A stretch of DNA of 64,000 nucleotides, taken from contig NC_090320.1 of assembly GCF_040869045.1 (NCBI RefSeq), positions 119,111,112 through 119,175,111 on the forward strand, given 5' to 3'. Every line of letters starts with the position of its first letter. Positions within the stretch are counted from its first letter, which is position 1. The notes beneath the pieces are model-generated. The model was not told where the DNA came from, did no database searches, and saw nothing but the letters and a program-made list of their open reading frames with translations. The DNA is from Eurosta solidaginis (lineage: Eukaryota > Arthropoda > Insecta > Diptera > Tephritidae). Shown one piece after another: positions 53,803-64,000 of this stretch. The position numbers were made by a program, and so were the translations under genes.

Positions 53803-54960
53803 GTGCGCATTAACCCAGAGAAATATGTTGACTACATAATACAAGATGGACAATTTTACCGCCATATTTCCTGCCGATCACACGATGAAGGAGTGGTCCC
53901 TTGGAAATTTTGTGTGCCCACACCACTCCGACAACGAGTATTAGAAGAAAACCACGATATCCCAAGCGATGGACACATGGGCATCCGCCGGAAAGTAGCG
54001 CGGATTGCCAACCGGTACTACTGGCCCGGCATGTTTCGGGACATGGGTCGATACGTACGACAGTGCGAGTCTTGCCAGAAATACAAGGAAACACAGCAAA
54101 AGCCGGCTGGAAAGATGCTCACACAGGTGGCCCAAGAACCATTCGCCACGGTATGCGTCGATTTCGTCGGACCAGTCCCACGATCCACACACGGGAACCC
54201 GATGCTATTAGTATTTTTCGACCGCTTCAGCAAATGGGCGGAACTGATCCCCATGAGGCGTGCTACAGCAGAGGGCCTTCGACGCGCGTTTAGAGAACGC
54301 ATCCTCGCAAGATTTGGTGCTCCCAAGATACTGATATCGAACAACGGGGTTCAGTTCACCATCACAATGTGGCAGCTTTACCACAAGGAAATGGGGATAC
54401 GACAACAATTCACGGCGCTCTACTCCCCGCAAGAAAACCTAACGGAACGGGCGAACAGAACAGTCAAGATCATCATAGCACAACTCACCAGATCACAGCA
54501 CAACAGAAGGGACGACCTTCTCCCACAGATCGAGCTGGCCGTCAACACCAGTGTGACCGCGTCCACAGGATGCAGTCCAGCCTTCCTCGTACAAGGACGC
54601 GACTACCAGGGGCATTTTTTGAATAGGTCAGCCTGGGGACGGGCACAGCCACCACCACGGCAGAAGAAAAATCCGACAGAATGCAAGAGGCATTCAGAAT
54701 AGTGAGGCAGAACATGGAACGAGCGGCGGCAGACCTAGCACGGCACTACAATCTACGGCGGAGAAAATGGGCCCCTTAGTCGGCGAACTAGTGCTCGCAA
54801 AGGAACACCATCTCTCCAAGGCCGGGGAAAACTTCGCGGCAAAGTTGGCGCCCAAATATGACGGATCCTACCAAATCCTAGGATATGTATAACCAGTGAT
54901 ACTCAAAGTACGAAAACCCAACGGCGGAAAGAAGAAAAGGCATATCATGCAGCAGAGACC
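53803..54960 (+). pseudogene. Gypsy copy 2 integrase (best preserved)
   Basis: 299 codons open (53803-54702). HHCC zinc domain: HDIPSDGHMGIRR (two His) and CESCQKYK (two Cys). Catalytic core: VCVDFVGPVPRSTHG (first Asp), LISNNGVQFT, where the second catalytic Asp is Asn, and SPQENLTERANRT (Glu). A frameshift near 54590 removes the normal end. The GPY/F-like tail (KYDGSYQILGYV) is still visible to 54960. The D-to-N change would abolish strand transfer. Confidence 0.92.
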
Positions 54961-55048
54961 ATCGCGTGAAATTAAAAAAAATTAAAAAAAAAATGATTAA
55001 TTAATATCAAGGATGGGAGGATAAGCAAGGACCGACGACGTCAGAAAG

Positions 55049-55650
55049 ATGCGCGTAACTACACGTGCAAACACGTACGCTGACGTCGCACGCATGATTA
55101 CACCATCAAACACTACAGGCGGCGACATCAACAACATGCGTGCAACTACACGCGCAAACACGTACGCTGACGTCGCACGCACCATTACACCATCAAACAC
55201 TGCAGGCACCGACGCCAACAGCACGAACACCGAATCAGTCGCAGTCGCAGCTTATGCCAGCACCAACGTCAGACGAGCAGCGGAAGCAGCCAGACGGGCA
55301 ACCGAACTAATAGTACGCACCACGCGCATGAAGAAATGGAAGGAAGCCGCGGCCAAAGCACACAATAGGACCAGAACATCATCATCAACAGCCACTCTAA
55401 ATAGGATATACGTGGAGGCAGGGCAGTTGCCGGCAAACATCGAGCTCTCCTCGGGTGAGGACACAGCTCCACCGGAAAAACAAAAGTTACCGACAATCAT
55501 CGAGCTCCCCTCGGGTGAGGACACAGCTCTACCTGAAAAATAACAGTTGCCGACAATCATCGAGCTCTCCTCGGGTATGGACATAGCTCCACCGGAACAA
55601 CAACAGTCGGCAATCATTGAGCTCTCCTCGGATGAGAGGGAAACGCCCAA
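55049..55650 (+). pseudogene. Gypsy copy 2 ORF3, SIM-like repeats, Ulp1 domain deleted
   Basis: 164 codons open: MRVTTRANTYADVARMITPS repeated once more, the AARRATELIVRTT helix, then ANIELSSGEDT and TIIELPSGEDT. After a TAA at about 55541 the repeats continue in frame with TIIELSSGMDI and AIIELSSDE, giving four SIM-like units with a 60-bp period. At 'gaccctcaaagg'-type sequence (55706) it jumps to the LTR, exactly where copy 1 enters the Ulp1-like domain. Confidence 0.7.
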
Positions 55651-55711
55651 TATTCCCGGCAGGACCAGGCGGCATAGCCCTCTATGCGACTGACCTCGAC
55701 GCCCTCAAAGG

Positions 55712-56840
55712 ACCAAATAAAACCTCATTAATTTGGCCCACACAAAACGACCCCACAACATACTTAACATAGCATTAACACAACAGCCAGTCACAAAAGG
55801 CCCTAGCAACACGACAAACCAACAAGTCTCAGCAACACAACTAGCGATCACAACACTTAATAGGAATACGACAAACTAATAAGTCGCCACATTTAACAGC
55901 AACACGGTAACCATGGCAACGCAACCATTTGAGCTAGCAACACCAAACACAACAACCATAAAAGGAGCGACACAGCAGCACAGGAGTTAGTTAGCACGGA
56001 GCTGTGGTCGTGACCGGAGCTACCAGTGAAGCGTACCTCGAATGTGCCGGTTGTACCACCAAGAGAGATCGTTTCATAGGAGTGAGTTGGGGCTTCAAGT
56101 AGTGAATGTGTCGGTTGTACCACCAAACACCGCTTGAGACTTCGTTCACACCTGCGTAGGCAAAGCCCCCCCCCCCCCCCCTCACATTAATGCGCACCCG
56201 CGAAGAGGTGACGTCCGCTCGCCGAAGTCGACCGCGCCGCGACGCAAGATGGCAGAGTATCGCCAAACAATTCAAGTGGACGCCGACGCAAGGCGCGGTA
56301 GACCATCGCCTCAGCAATACAAGTAGACGCCGACGCAAGGCGTGGCAGACCATCGCCTCAGCAATACAATTAGACGCCGACGCAAGGCATGGTAGAGCAT
56401 CGCCTCAGCAATACAAGTGGACGCCGATGCAAGACGCGGCAGAGTATCGCCTCAGCAGTGCAAGTGGATGCCGACGCAAGGCGCGACAAAGCATCGCCCA
56501 GCAATACAAGTCGACGCCGACATAAGGCGTGACAGGGCACAGACGCCACATACTAACGAGATCCATCTAACGGAATACGGCCGGACCGTTAAGGCCCGCT
56601 ACCACAGTCGAAGATACCGCAAGATAATCTAAGTGAATTTGCAAATGAAGTATACAAACACGTTTTCTTTTATATTGTATTATTTAAGCAGTCAATGAAA
56701 AAAGTGAAGTATTTTATTAAATTGATTTTCAAGGTGCCCCTTAAATACAAATTTATTGTAAACGAACCCCGGACACGGCGCGTATACCCCAGCAATTAAA
56801 AGAAAAAGAAGCAACGGAACCACGGAAAAGCTTCGTTACA
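55712..56840 (+). repeat. LTR3 between Gypsy copies 2 and 4
   Basis: From 'accaaataaaacctcattaa' to AGCTTCGTTACA, followed by a primer binding site. It lacks the first bases of LTR1 (TGTTGTGA). It contains a C run of about 16 (56167-56182) and a 47-bp tandem array. It serves as 3' LTR of copy 2 and 5' LTR of copy 4. Confidence 0.8.
56275..56535 (+). repeat. 47-bp tandem array inside LTR3
   Basis: Five to six units of 'gtagacgccgacgcaaggcg' plus 'tggcagaccatcgcctcagc' plus 'aatacaa', period 47. The same unit, more decayed, is in LTR1 (29713-29945). Repeats in the U3 part of an LTR may be enhancer-like; that is inference. Confidence 0.88.
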
Positions 56841-56842
56841 AT

Positions 56843-56858
56843 TGGCGCCCGAGGGACC
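56843..56858 (+). promoter_or_regulatory. Primer binding site, Gypsy copy 4
   Basis: TGGCGCCCGAGGGACC two bases after LTR3. Close to the complement of tRNA-Lys ends used by many retroelements. Confidence 0.8.
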
Positions 56859-56913
56859 TTGCAAGTCGTACAACGTCAGAAGGAACATTCCTGACTAGAA
56901 ACCTAACGGTGAA

Positions 56914-58235
56914 ATGCCCGACCAGATTAATACCACGTGGTTAGACAACATTTCAAAGGAGCAGCTGATATCCATCACACAGGAATTGGGTATTGAGCAG
57001 ACAAGCACCACCCGGGAGATCCGAAAGCGCATAGCGGCACTGTCTTCGAAAGCAAATGTTGACTCGGAAATAAACGCGATATTTTTATCCCTAGAAGCGG
57101 CTTATAAGGAAACTACAGACACGAGTGAGTTAAATGAGGTTAAGACACAGAATACGTCGAACGGAGGGGGAACCATGAACATCGCCGATAGACCAGCAGA
57201 GCAAGATCAGTTCGCGTTTCATCCCAGGAACACAGCACCCCCACAATATTACTTATCATCAGGAATAGCGGTATGATCCAACGGTACATCTTAGACACCT
57301 CCACGGAATACTCAACCCGCGCAACCGTACTTACCATCGGGAATAACGGTATCAGCCATAAATTATAAATCTCAGGTAACTCAAGCACCGACCTTTGTGT
57401 TCGCACCCGTCATCGACCAATTGCGGAAGTGGTTAGTTAAGAACGACGGTGGACGGCATCCGTTAGCGTTCATCGAGTGGCTAGAGAGTTAGCCGAAGTG
57501 TACGCGCTAAACGTGGATCTTTTACCAAAAACAATGCCCGAGCTACTATGGGGCACCGCGCTACAATGGTATCGCAATAACAATGCGCACTGGGAAAAGA
57601 GGACAAGCTTCAAACAGGATTTCTTATGTTTCTTCCTTCCAGTCAGGCATTTCGAACGTCTAGATGATGACATACGCCAACGAAGGCAGTATAACAATGA
57701 GAAGTACAAGGATTACGTGCTAGCGATACAGAGCTTGATGAGACACACAGGATACACCAACAAACAGCGGCTGGAACGAATCTTCCGTAATAGCCACCCC
57801 GATTACCTACTTTATATCCGTCGGAGGGACTTCACCAATCCCGAAGAACTCTTAACCCTTGACGAGGAATACGAGAGCATACATGAGGACTATCGAAGAC
57901 CATCAGGCGGACATCGCCGCGAAGTTACGCGGCACATCGCAGGTGACACGACTTTGGCATCACCACCGAAACGCGCACCCCCACCACCGAAATTACCGCA
58001 CCACACGCCCCCAGGCAATCAGAGACTCAACCCCAATAACGTATGCAGGGGGTACGATGAACAAGGAGACTACGCCAATAGATGCATAAACCCATGGACA
58101 ATTTTTTGCTGGGAGTGTGGCCGCAGTGACATACGCACAATCAAATGCTGCCGTCGACACCAGAGAAACGACAGAGGGCTTCACGAAGAACAAGGCGCAG
58201 TGAGCCCAAAGAACCCAGCGCCGAATCGGCAGTAG
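56914..58235 (+). pseudogene. Gypsy copy 4 gag (most complete in the window)
   Basis: The first open part, 56914-57276, starts MPDQINTTWLDNISKEQLIS, a SAP-like helical start. A frame break of about 200 bp follows (57277-57476; trace FAPVIDQLRKWLVK). The open part 57477-58235 covers the capsid-like domain (LAEVYALNVDLLPKTMPELL, KRTSFKQDFLCFFLP, YLLYIRRRDFTNPEELL), a proline-rich linker, a degenerate knuckle (CRGYDEQGDYANRC) and CWECGRSDIRTIKCC. Confidence 0.85.
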
Positions 58236-58760
58236 TAATGTACCAAGAGCATGGTCGCCTTTACGCCGTAGCCAGGCTCGGCGCGGAAACAGCCGAGGCG
58301 GTCATCGATACAGGGGCATCGAGAAGTTTCTTTTCGAGCAGCCTCGCAGAACGTGTGGTAAAATCTGGGAGCGGAGAAATGGTGAGAGTGGTCATCAAAA
58401 TAACAATGGCAAACGGGACTAACACCACAATCTTCGACGCTATAAGGACTGAGGTACGTCTCGGAGAAGCGTCACACCACACAGTTTTACGCGTCATGCC
58501 CGGAGCAATCGACGACATCATACTGGGCCTAGATACGCTAGGGAGCATGGGAGCCACCACATCCTGCGGAGGTCATCTCGCGCTATCGAGGCCAGTCACA
58601 CAGCATATATTGCCACCAGCCGAGCCGACACAGATCACGTTGGAAGAAACACCACCAGGCGAGGACAACTATAACATAGGTGATAGGATCAACGGTGCCT
58701 ACGATGAGTACGAGACGCAATGAGGGCGCGGTTTTCTGGCATAAGAACTCGGAAAATTCG
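58145..58760 (+). pseudogene. Gypsy copy 4 protease
   Basis: 192 codons open, overlapping the gag end in another frame. RLGAETAEAVIDTGASRSFF holds the catalytic DTGA, and VMPGAIDDIILGLDTLGSMG is the second conserved half. A TGA at 58721-58723 cuts it off before the RT. Confidence 0.88.
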
Positions 58761-58765
58761 AGAGC

Positions 58766-60120
58766 ATGAGTGGGGTGACGACAATAGCCGAGCGCAAGAT
58801 TATCCTGACGGACGGCCGCCCTATCAAGCCGTTACAAGCACGCAACCCAGCTATGCAGACTATCATCAACAAAGAAGTTGACGAATTAATTCAGAAAGGA
58901 TGCATCGAACCATCCTGTAGCCCACACAGTGCACCAATCGTACTAGCCAAGAAGAAAAAGGGGAAGTGGAGGTTCTGCGTGGATTATCGGCAGCTCAACG
59001 CCCGATCCGTACCCGAGGCATACCCCTTACCCAGAATACAACATATACTGGACAAGCTATGACGAGCGAAGTACATCAGCAGCTTGGACTTGAAAAATGG
59101 CTACTGGCAAATACCACTGGATCCCCAGAGCCGTCCCTACACAGATTTCACGGTACCGGGACGCGGGTTATTCCAGTGGCGTGTTATGCCGTTCGGCCAA
59201 TACTCCGCACCTGCAACATTTCAAAGAGCGCTAGATCAGGTTATTGGGCCGGAGATTGAATCCTAAGCGTTCGCATACCTCGATGACATAATCATCATAG
59301 GATCCACCTTGGAGGAGCACATGCGCAACTTGAAAGAAGTAATACTCCGACTGCAGTGCACCAACCTCACAATAAATCCAGAGAAATGCGAATTCTTCAA
59401 GAAGGAAATTCGATGCCTAGGACACGTAACAAGCAACAGGGGAATTCACACCGACCCCGAGAAAGTTGCAGCCATCAAAGGCCTGAAACCACCAGCGAAC
59501 GCGAAAGGGGTGCGGCAATATCTTGGTATAGCATCTTGGTACCGACGGTTCGTGTCCGACTTCGCCACGATCAGCCAGCCACTCACAACCCTGCTGAAAA
59601 TGGGCAAACACTGGAAGTGGGGGGGGGGGCGAACAACAGGAAGCCTTCGAGGTCTTAAGGCAAAAACTCACGGAAGCACCGATACTTGCCTGTCCGGGCT
59701 TCACCAAGACCTTCACCCTAAAACGGACGCAAGCAATTTCGGGCTGGGCGCCGTATTGACACAGGACTTGGAAGGCGGAGAACTTGGGATCGCCTACGCC
59801 AGCAGGAAAGTCAACAAGGCGGAAACCAACTACTCGCCCACCGAGAAGGAATGCCTCGCTAAAGTCTGGGGAATACCCAAGTTGGGGCCATACTAGGAGG
59901 GGTACCGATTCAAGGTAATCACGGACCATATGTCCGTAAAGTGGCTAAACTCCATCGAAAGCCCCTCCGACCGTATAGCACGATGGGCTTTGGAACTTCA
60001 GCAACACACTTTCGACATCGAGTACAGTAAAGGAAAGCTGAACCTGGTAGCGGACGCACTATCACGTCAGCCACTGGAGGCCCTACGACTGGCAATGACA
60101 ACCGAGCGATCATGCAAGTG
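58766..60120 (+). pseudogene. Gypsy copy 4 RT and RNase H
   Basis: Unlike copies 1-3, all RT motifs are present, but in separate frames: KKKKGKWRFCVDYRQLNAR and YPLPRIQHILDKL (to 59062), MDLKNGYWQIPLDPQ and QWRVMPFGQYSAPATFQ (59084-59266), then a TAA, YLDDIIIIGS in the next stretch, KCEFFKKEIRCLGH and RRFVSDFATISQPLT (59309-59896). A G run of nine (59622-59630) follows. RNase H: KTDASNFGLGAVLTQDL, NYSPTEKECLAKVWG and SVKWLNSIES. Confidence 0.88.
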
Positions 60121-61333
60121 GTGGCACAAGCGCGTGAACGAAGTGAGCACTAACCCCGAGAAATATTCTGACTACATAATACAAGATGGACAACTGTACC
60201 GCCATATTTCCTGCCGGTCACACGATGAAGAAGTGGTCCCTTGGAAATGTTGTGTGTCCACACCACTGCAACAACGAGTATTAGAAGAAATCCACGATAT
60301 CCCAAGCGCTGGACACATGGGCATCCGCCGGACAGTAGCGCCGATTGCCAACCGGTACTACTAGCCCAGCATGTTTAAGGACATCTGTAAATACGTACGA
60401 CAGTGCGAGTCTTGCCACAAGTACAAGGAAGCAGAGCAAAAGCCGGCTGGAAGGATGCTCACACAGGTGGCCTAAGAACCATTCGTCATGGTATGAGTCT
60501 ATTTCATCGGACCACTCCCACGATCCGCACACGGGAACACGATGCTATTAGTATTTTTAGACCGCTTAAGCAAATGGGCGGAACTGATCCCCATAAGGCG
60601 TGCTACAGCATAGGGGCTTCGCCGCGCGTTCAGAGAACGCATCCTCGCAAGATTTGGTGCTCCCAAGATACTGATATCGGACAACGGCGTCCAGTTCACC
60701 AGCACAATGTGGCAGCGTTACCTCAAGGAAATGGGGATACGACAACAATTCACGGCGCCCAACACCCCGCAAGAAAACCCAACGGAACGGGCGAACAGAA
60801 CAGTCAAGAGAATCATAGCACAACTCACCAGATCACAGCACAACAGATGGGATGACCTTCCCAGAGATCGAGCTGACCATCAACACCAGTGTGACCGCGT
60901 CCACAGGATACAGTCCAGCCTTCCTCGTACAAGGCCGGAAAACGCGACTACCAGGGGCATTGTTTGACGAGGTCAAATTTGGGACGGGCACTGCTACCAC
61001 CGCGGCTGAAGAGAAATCCGACAGAATGCAAGAGGCATTCAGAATAGTGAGGCAGAACAGGGAACGAGCGGCGGCAGACCAAGCACGACACTACAATCTA
61101 CGGTGGACCCCCGTAGTCGGCGAACTAGTGCTCGCAAAGGAACACCATCTCTTCAAGGCCGGGGAAACTTCGCGGCAAAATTGGACCCCAAATACGACGG
61201 ACCCTACCAAGTCCTCGGGTATGTATCACCAGTGATACTGAAAGTACGAAAAACCAATGGCGGGAAGGAGAAAACGGTGAACACTGCGGAACTAAAGGCA
61301 TATCATGCAGCAGAGACCGCCGCAAGAAATTAA
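60121..61333 (+). pseudogene. Gypsy copy 4 integrase
   Basis: The zinc domain to 60364 ends at a TAG (60363) after ANRYY. TAA at 60473, TGA at 60494 and TAG at 60611 are shared with copy 3. The open parts 60707-60967 and 60852-61235 carry NTPQENPTERANRT and IELTINTSVTASTG. The C-terminal GPY/F-like part (DGPYQVLGYVSPVILKVRKT) is in 61103-61333. Confidence 0.85.
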
Positions 61334-61478
61334 AATAAATTCCAAAAAAAAGAACATATTATTAATTAATATCAAGGATAGGAGGATAAGCGAGCACCGG
61401 TCATTCTATCGCAAACCACAGAGGTGACAACAACGTTTTCTTTTGCTACGAATTTTCTTTACTAATCAACAATTTACC

Positions 61479-61979
61479 ATGGAGAGCTATAACGCTAAAA
61501 TGACCAACAGCGTCAAGCGTATGCGCCAGCGCTACGAAGATGAGGAAGCAAGGCGTCCTAGGGTCGTACTGCTGGAAGCAGCTGCAACATGCGCGCAACT
61601 ACACGCGTAAACACGGACGCTGACGTCGCACGCACTACTACACCGGCAAGCACTGCAGACGCCGACGCCAACACCGCGAAAACTGAATCAACCGCAGCCG
61701 CAACTTATGCCGGCACCAACGTCAGACGCGCAGCAGAAACAGCCGGACGGGCAACCGTACTAATAGTACGCACCACGCGCATGACGAAATGGGAGGAAGC
61801 CGCGGCCAAAGCATACAATAGGACCAGAACATCATCATCAACAGCCACTCTAAATAGGATAGACGTGGAGGCAGGGCAGCTGCCGGCAGTCATCGAGCTC
61901 CCCTCCGTTGAGGGCACAGCTCCACCGAAGAGGGAAACGCATAGGACAATATTCCCGGCAGGACCAGTCGGCATACCCC
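61479..61979 (+). pseudogene. Gypsy copy 4 ORF3, truncated by LTR-C
   Basis: The likely start is the ATG at 61479 (MESYNAKMTNSVKRMRQRYE, EARRPRVVLLEAAATC); a frameshift leads to the open part from 61589 (MRATTRVNTDADVARTTTPA, the RRAAETAGRATVLIVRTT helix). One SIM-like motif (AVIELPSVEGTAPP) remains. Coding continuity ends at GPVGIPL, where LTR-C starts. The start preserved here and in copy 3 probably shows the true N-terminus of ORF3. Confidence 0.7.
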
Positions 61980-62307
61980 TGTGGCATTACCACAATACAA
62001 GGTATTTTTATTTATGTAAATGCCAGAATGAGTCTAGCTTGTAATACAGTTTCTTTACAACCAGATGAATTTCACTTTCGACGATACGCAAATAACTCAT
62101 AGCGGCATAGATAAGTTATATTAAACTCAGCGGGGAGTCGTATCCGTTTACAGTTGTTTAACCCGTATGCGTCACACTGACCAGCTCACGTATCGATCAG
62201 CATGACTAATCGACAGCGTCGGTTTGTCGATGTGAATTAAATTAGAATGTAGTTATTTTTAGTGTGTAAGTATTGTATGTAAAAATTGTAATAGCATTGT
62301 AAGACAT
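61980..62307 (+). repeat. LTR-C, second copy, truncated
   Basis: TGTGGCATTACCACAATACA to 'attgtaagacat', matching 43135-43462. It is cut off by LINE sequence at 62308. Confidence 0.8.
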
Positions 62308-62353
62308 CAAGACGACGTCAAGACGAAGGTGCTGGAGGGAGACAAACAGCCCA

Positions 62354-63056
62354 ATGGTACTGCGAGTCCTACAGATAAACCTCCAATACAGTAAAGTGGC
62401 GTCGAGAGAACTCCTCCTAACCCTTGAGGAGGGTTCGTTTGACGTGGCGTTGATCCAGGAGCAATAGCTCTCATCGGGAGGAAAGGTTTCTGGACTTAGC
62501 GCGCGCGGGTTTAGCGTTTAACACGCGCAAACGGAAGGACGGGTGCGAGCTGTAGTAATGGTAAGGAAACAGCTGCATTCATATATGCTGCCTAATTACA
62601 CCACTGAGGATCTCGTAGCGGTGGCCGTTGAGCAAAAGAATAAGCAGGCATTTATCCTGCTACATGTCCCATGCTGCGGAGGTTCCACCGATGGAGTGCA
62701 AAAGGCTAGTACAGGAGGAAGGGCGCAAAGGGCGGTTGGTCATAGGCGCAGATGCAAATGCACACCACAATGCGTGGGGAAGAGCAGATAGGAACGAGAG
62801 AGGCGAATCTCTGTTTTGTTACATCCTGCAAACCAATTTGCAGATAGCCAACAGGGGAAATTCCCCTACATACATTGTACCAACATCCAGCAATGTTCTG
62901 GATATTACATTGAGCTCCGAGCGTGATATATCAAGGTATGATTGGATGGTTCTTGATAGACCATCCTTCTCCGACCATGCGTATATCGGCTTCAACATCC
63001 CACTAGAGAGGGTAGAGAAGGGAGAACCCTTTAGAAACCCTAGGTCAACGAACTAG
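62354..63056 (+). pseudogene. LINE ORF2 endonuclease (broken)
   Basis: ATG at 62354 reads VLRVLQINLQYSKVASRELL and FDVALIQEQ before a TAG. Further frames give RAVVMVRKQLHSYMLPNYTT (62543-62791) and VIGADANAHHNAWGRADRN, NVLDITLSSERDISRYDWMV and SFSDHAYIGFNI (62628-63056). GADANAHH and SDHAYI are the catalytic-region motifs of R1/I-type AP endonucleases. Confidence 0.85.
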
Positions 63057-63136
63057 GACTAAATTCCAGAAACATGTAGAAACAAAACTGGGACAACCCA
63101 AAGAGGTTGCTAATGTAGAGGAACTGGAGGAGTCAA

Positions 63137-64000
63137 ATGAATTCAACAACAAGGACGCTTATGACTGCGTATAACAAAGCTTGCCCTCTAAGAAGATTCA
63201 GAGGAAAAGCAAAGCCGCCATGGTGGAGCAATGAGCTGAGTCTTCTAAGAAGACAGGTAAAAGAAATGTTTAAGCTCGCAAAGACCGACGAAAGCGAAGC
63301 GTGTAGGGATGAGTACAGGGATCTACTGAGGATCTACAAGCGTTAAATTACCAGGGCGAAGAGAAACTCATGGAAAAGTTTCTGTACGGACATAGAGTGC
63401 TCCAGCAAAACAGCACGGTTGAAAAAAGTCCTAGCAAAGGGAAACATAGTCCAGGGACTAATAAAGAAAGAGAACGGGGAATGGTCACCTAATAGTGAGG
63501 AATCCCTTGAGGTGCTTCTCGATACACATTTCCCATTGGGAGACGGTTTAGAGGAGCCAGCAGACATCACTCACACTTCGATCACGGAGCTAGTAGTGCC
63601 GGGCTTGGTGACCGATACCAAGATCGAGTGGGCAGTGAAGACGTTTTCTAAGTTTAAATCGCCGGGCCCAGATGGTATATTCCCGGCCATGCTACAAGTC
63701 TCAAGTAGGGCGGTCATGGAATGGCTTAAAATAATATTCGATGGGTGCATACGACTGAATCATGTACCGCACTCTTGGAGAATTGCTCGTGTAGCTTTTC
63801 TACCAAAGGAGGGGAAGATCGGTCACATGTATTCCGAAGACTATAGACCCATTAGCTTAACATCATTTCTGCTCAAAACCTTTGAGAGGCTGATAGATGT
63901 GTACATAAAGTCCAACGTGGATGAAAAGCTGCTCTCCACAACACAGCATGCGTACACCAAAGGCAAGTCGGTAGACACCTCATTGCATAGGGTGGTAATA
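63137..64000 (+). pseudogene. LINE ORF2 linker and reverse transcriptase, partial
   Basis: One frame runs from 63137 to the window end with a single TAA at 63344-63346. It reads RGKAKPPWWSNELSLLRRQV, then RNSWKSFCTDIECSSKTARL, NSEESLEVLLDTHFP, FSKFKSPGPDGIFPAMLQ (RT 0/1 region), RIARVAFLPKEGKIGH, DYRPISLTSFLLKTFERL and QHAYTKGKSVDTSLH. The catalytic YADD would lie beyond the window. Confidence 0.88.

Larger units (their letters stand above)
62308..64000 (+). mobile_element. R1/LOA/I-like LINE, runs off the window
   Basis: Begins in the end of ORF1 or the ORF1-ORF2 junction ('caagacgacgtcaagacgaa'), followed by endonuclease and RT. It is probably 5' truncated. The same group as the RNase H-bearing fragment at 24483 is likely but not shown. 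Confidence 0.75.

Noticed and set aside
56166..56632. ORFs of 71-111 codons in LTR3
   Set aside because: They translate the 47-bp tandem array in several frames.

Overview
The window is transposon-dense DNA from an insect, most likely a fly. Fly-type signs are DINE-1/Helentron-like repeats with the 'gccatgtccgtctgtccgtc' core, an LTR beginning TGTTACGAATA, Penelope elements, BEL/Pao and Gypsy elements, and RNase H-bearing LINEs. A tephritid-like genome is my guess and is not proven. I find no intact host protein gene, rRNA, tRNA gene or CRISPR. Almost every coding region is a broken transposable element gene.

Layout. 1-1177: 5' end (gag, PBS, LTR; minus strand) of an LTR retrotransposon. 1178-6110: AT-rich tandem array (about 152 bp monomer) mixed with DINE-1-like head modules. 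5555-7098 is duplicated at 11506-16354; a CR1-like LINE (7133-11505, minus) lies between the copies, and a hAT transposon with perfect 8-bp target duplications (12339-15686) sits inside the second copy. 16571-16979 and 27705-28110 are two copies of one MITE. 18115-23653 may be the shell of a piggyBac element holding a foldback repeat, tandem Helentron-like copies and a Penelope element. 24483-29250 holds a LINE fragment, a tRNA-derived SINE, a Helitron remnant, a MITE and an unidentified decayed coding cluster.

29300-43566 and 52562-62307 are dominated by one Gypsy-type family. Two direct units (about 31.9-43.5 kb and 52.6-62.3 kb) share the same order: pol, ORF3, LTR, gag, pol, ORF3, then a foreign LTR inserted at the same base. 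They also share stop codons, so they arose by segmental duplication. Between them lie a Penelope element with inverted terminal arms and hammerhead ribozyme motifs, an unidentified membrane-protein ORF, an interleaved inverted repeat, and a BEL/Pao element. A 5'-truncated or chimeric R1/LOA/I-like LINE runs off the right end.

The most interesting system is the Gypsy family's third ORF. It has 60-bp tandem repeats encoding SUMO-interaction-like motifs (IIELSSDED type), followed in copy 1 by a decayed but clear Ulp1/SENP-like (C48) cysteine peptidase domain with His, Gln and Cys in the expected places. A retrotransposon carrying its own SUMO-targeting module is, as far as I know, not a described Gypsy arrangement.
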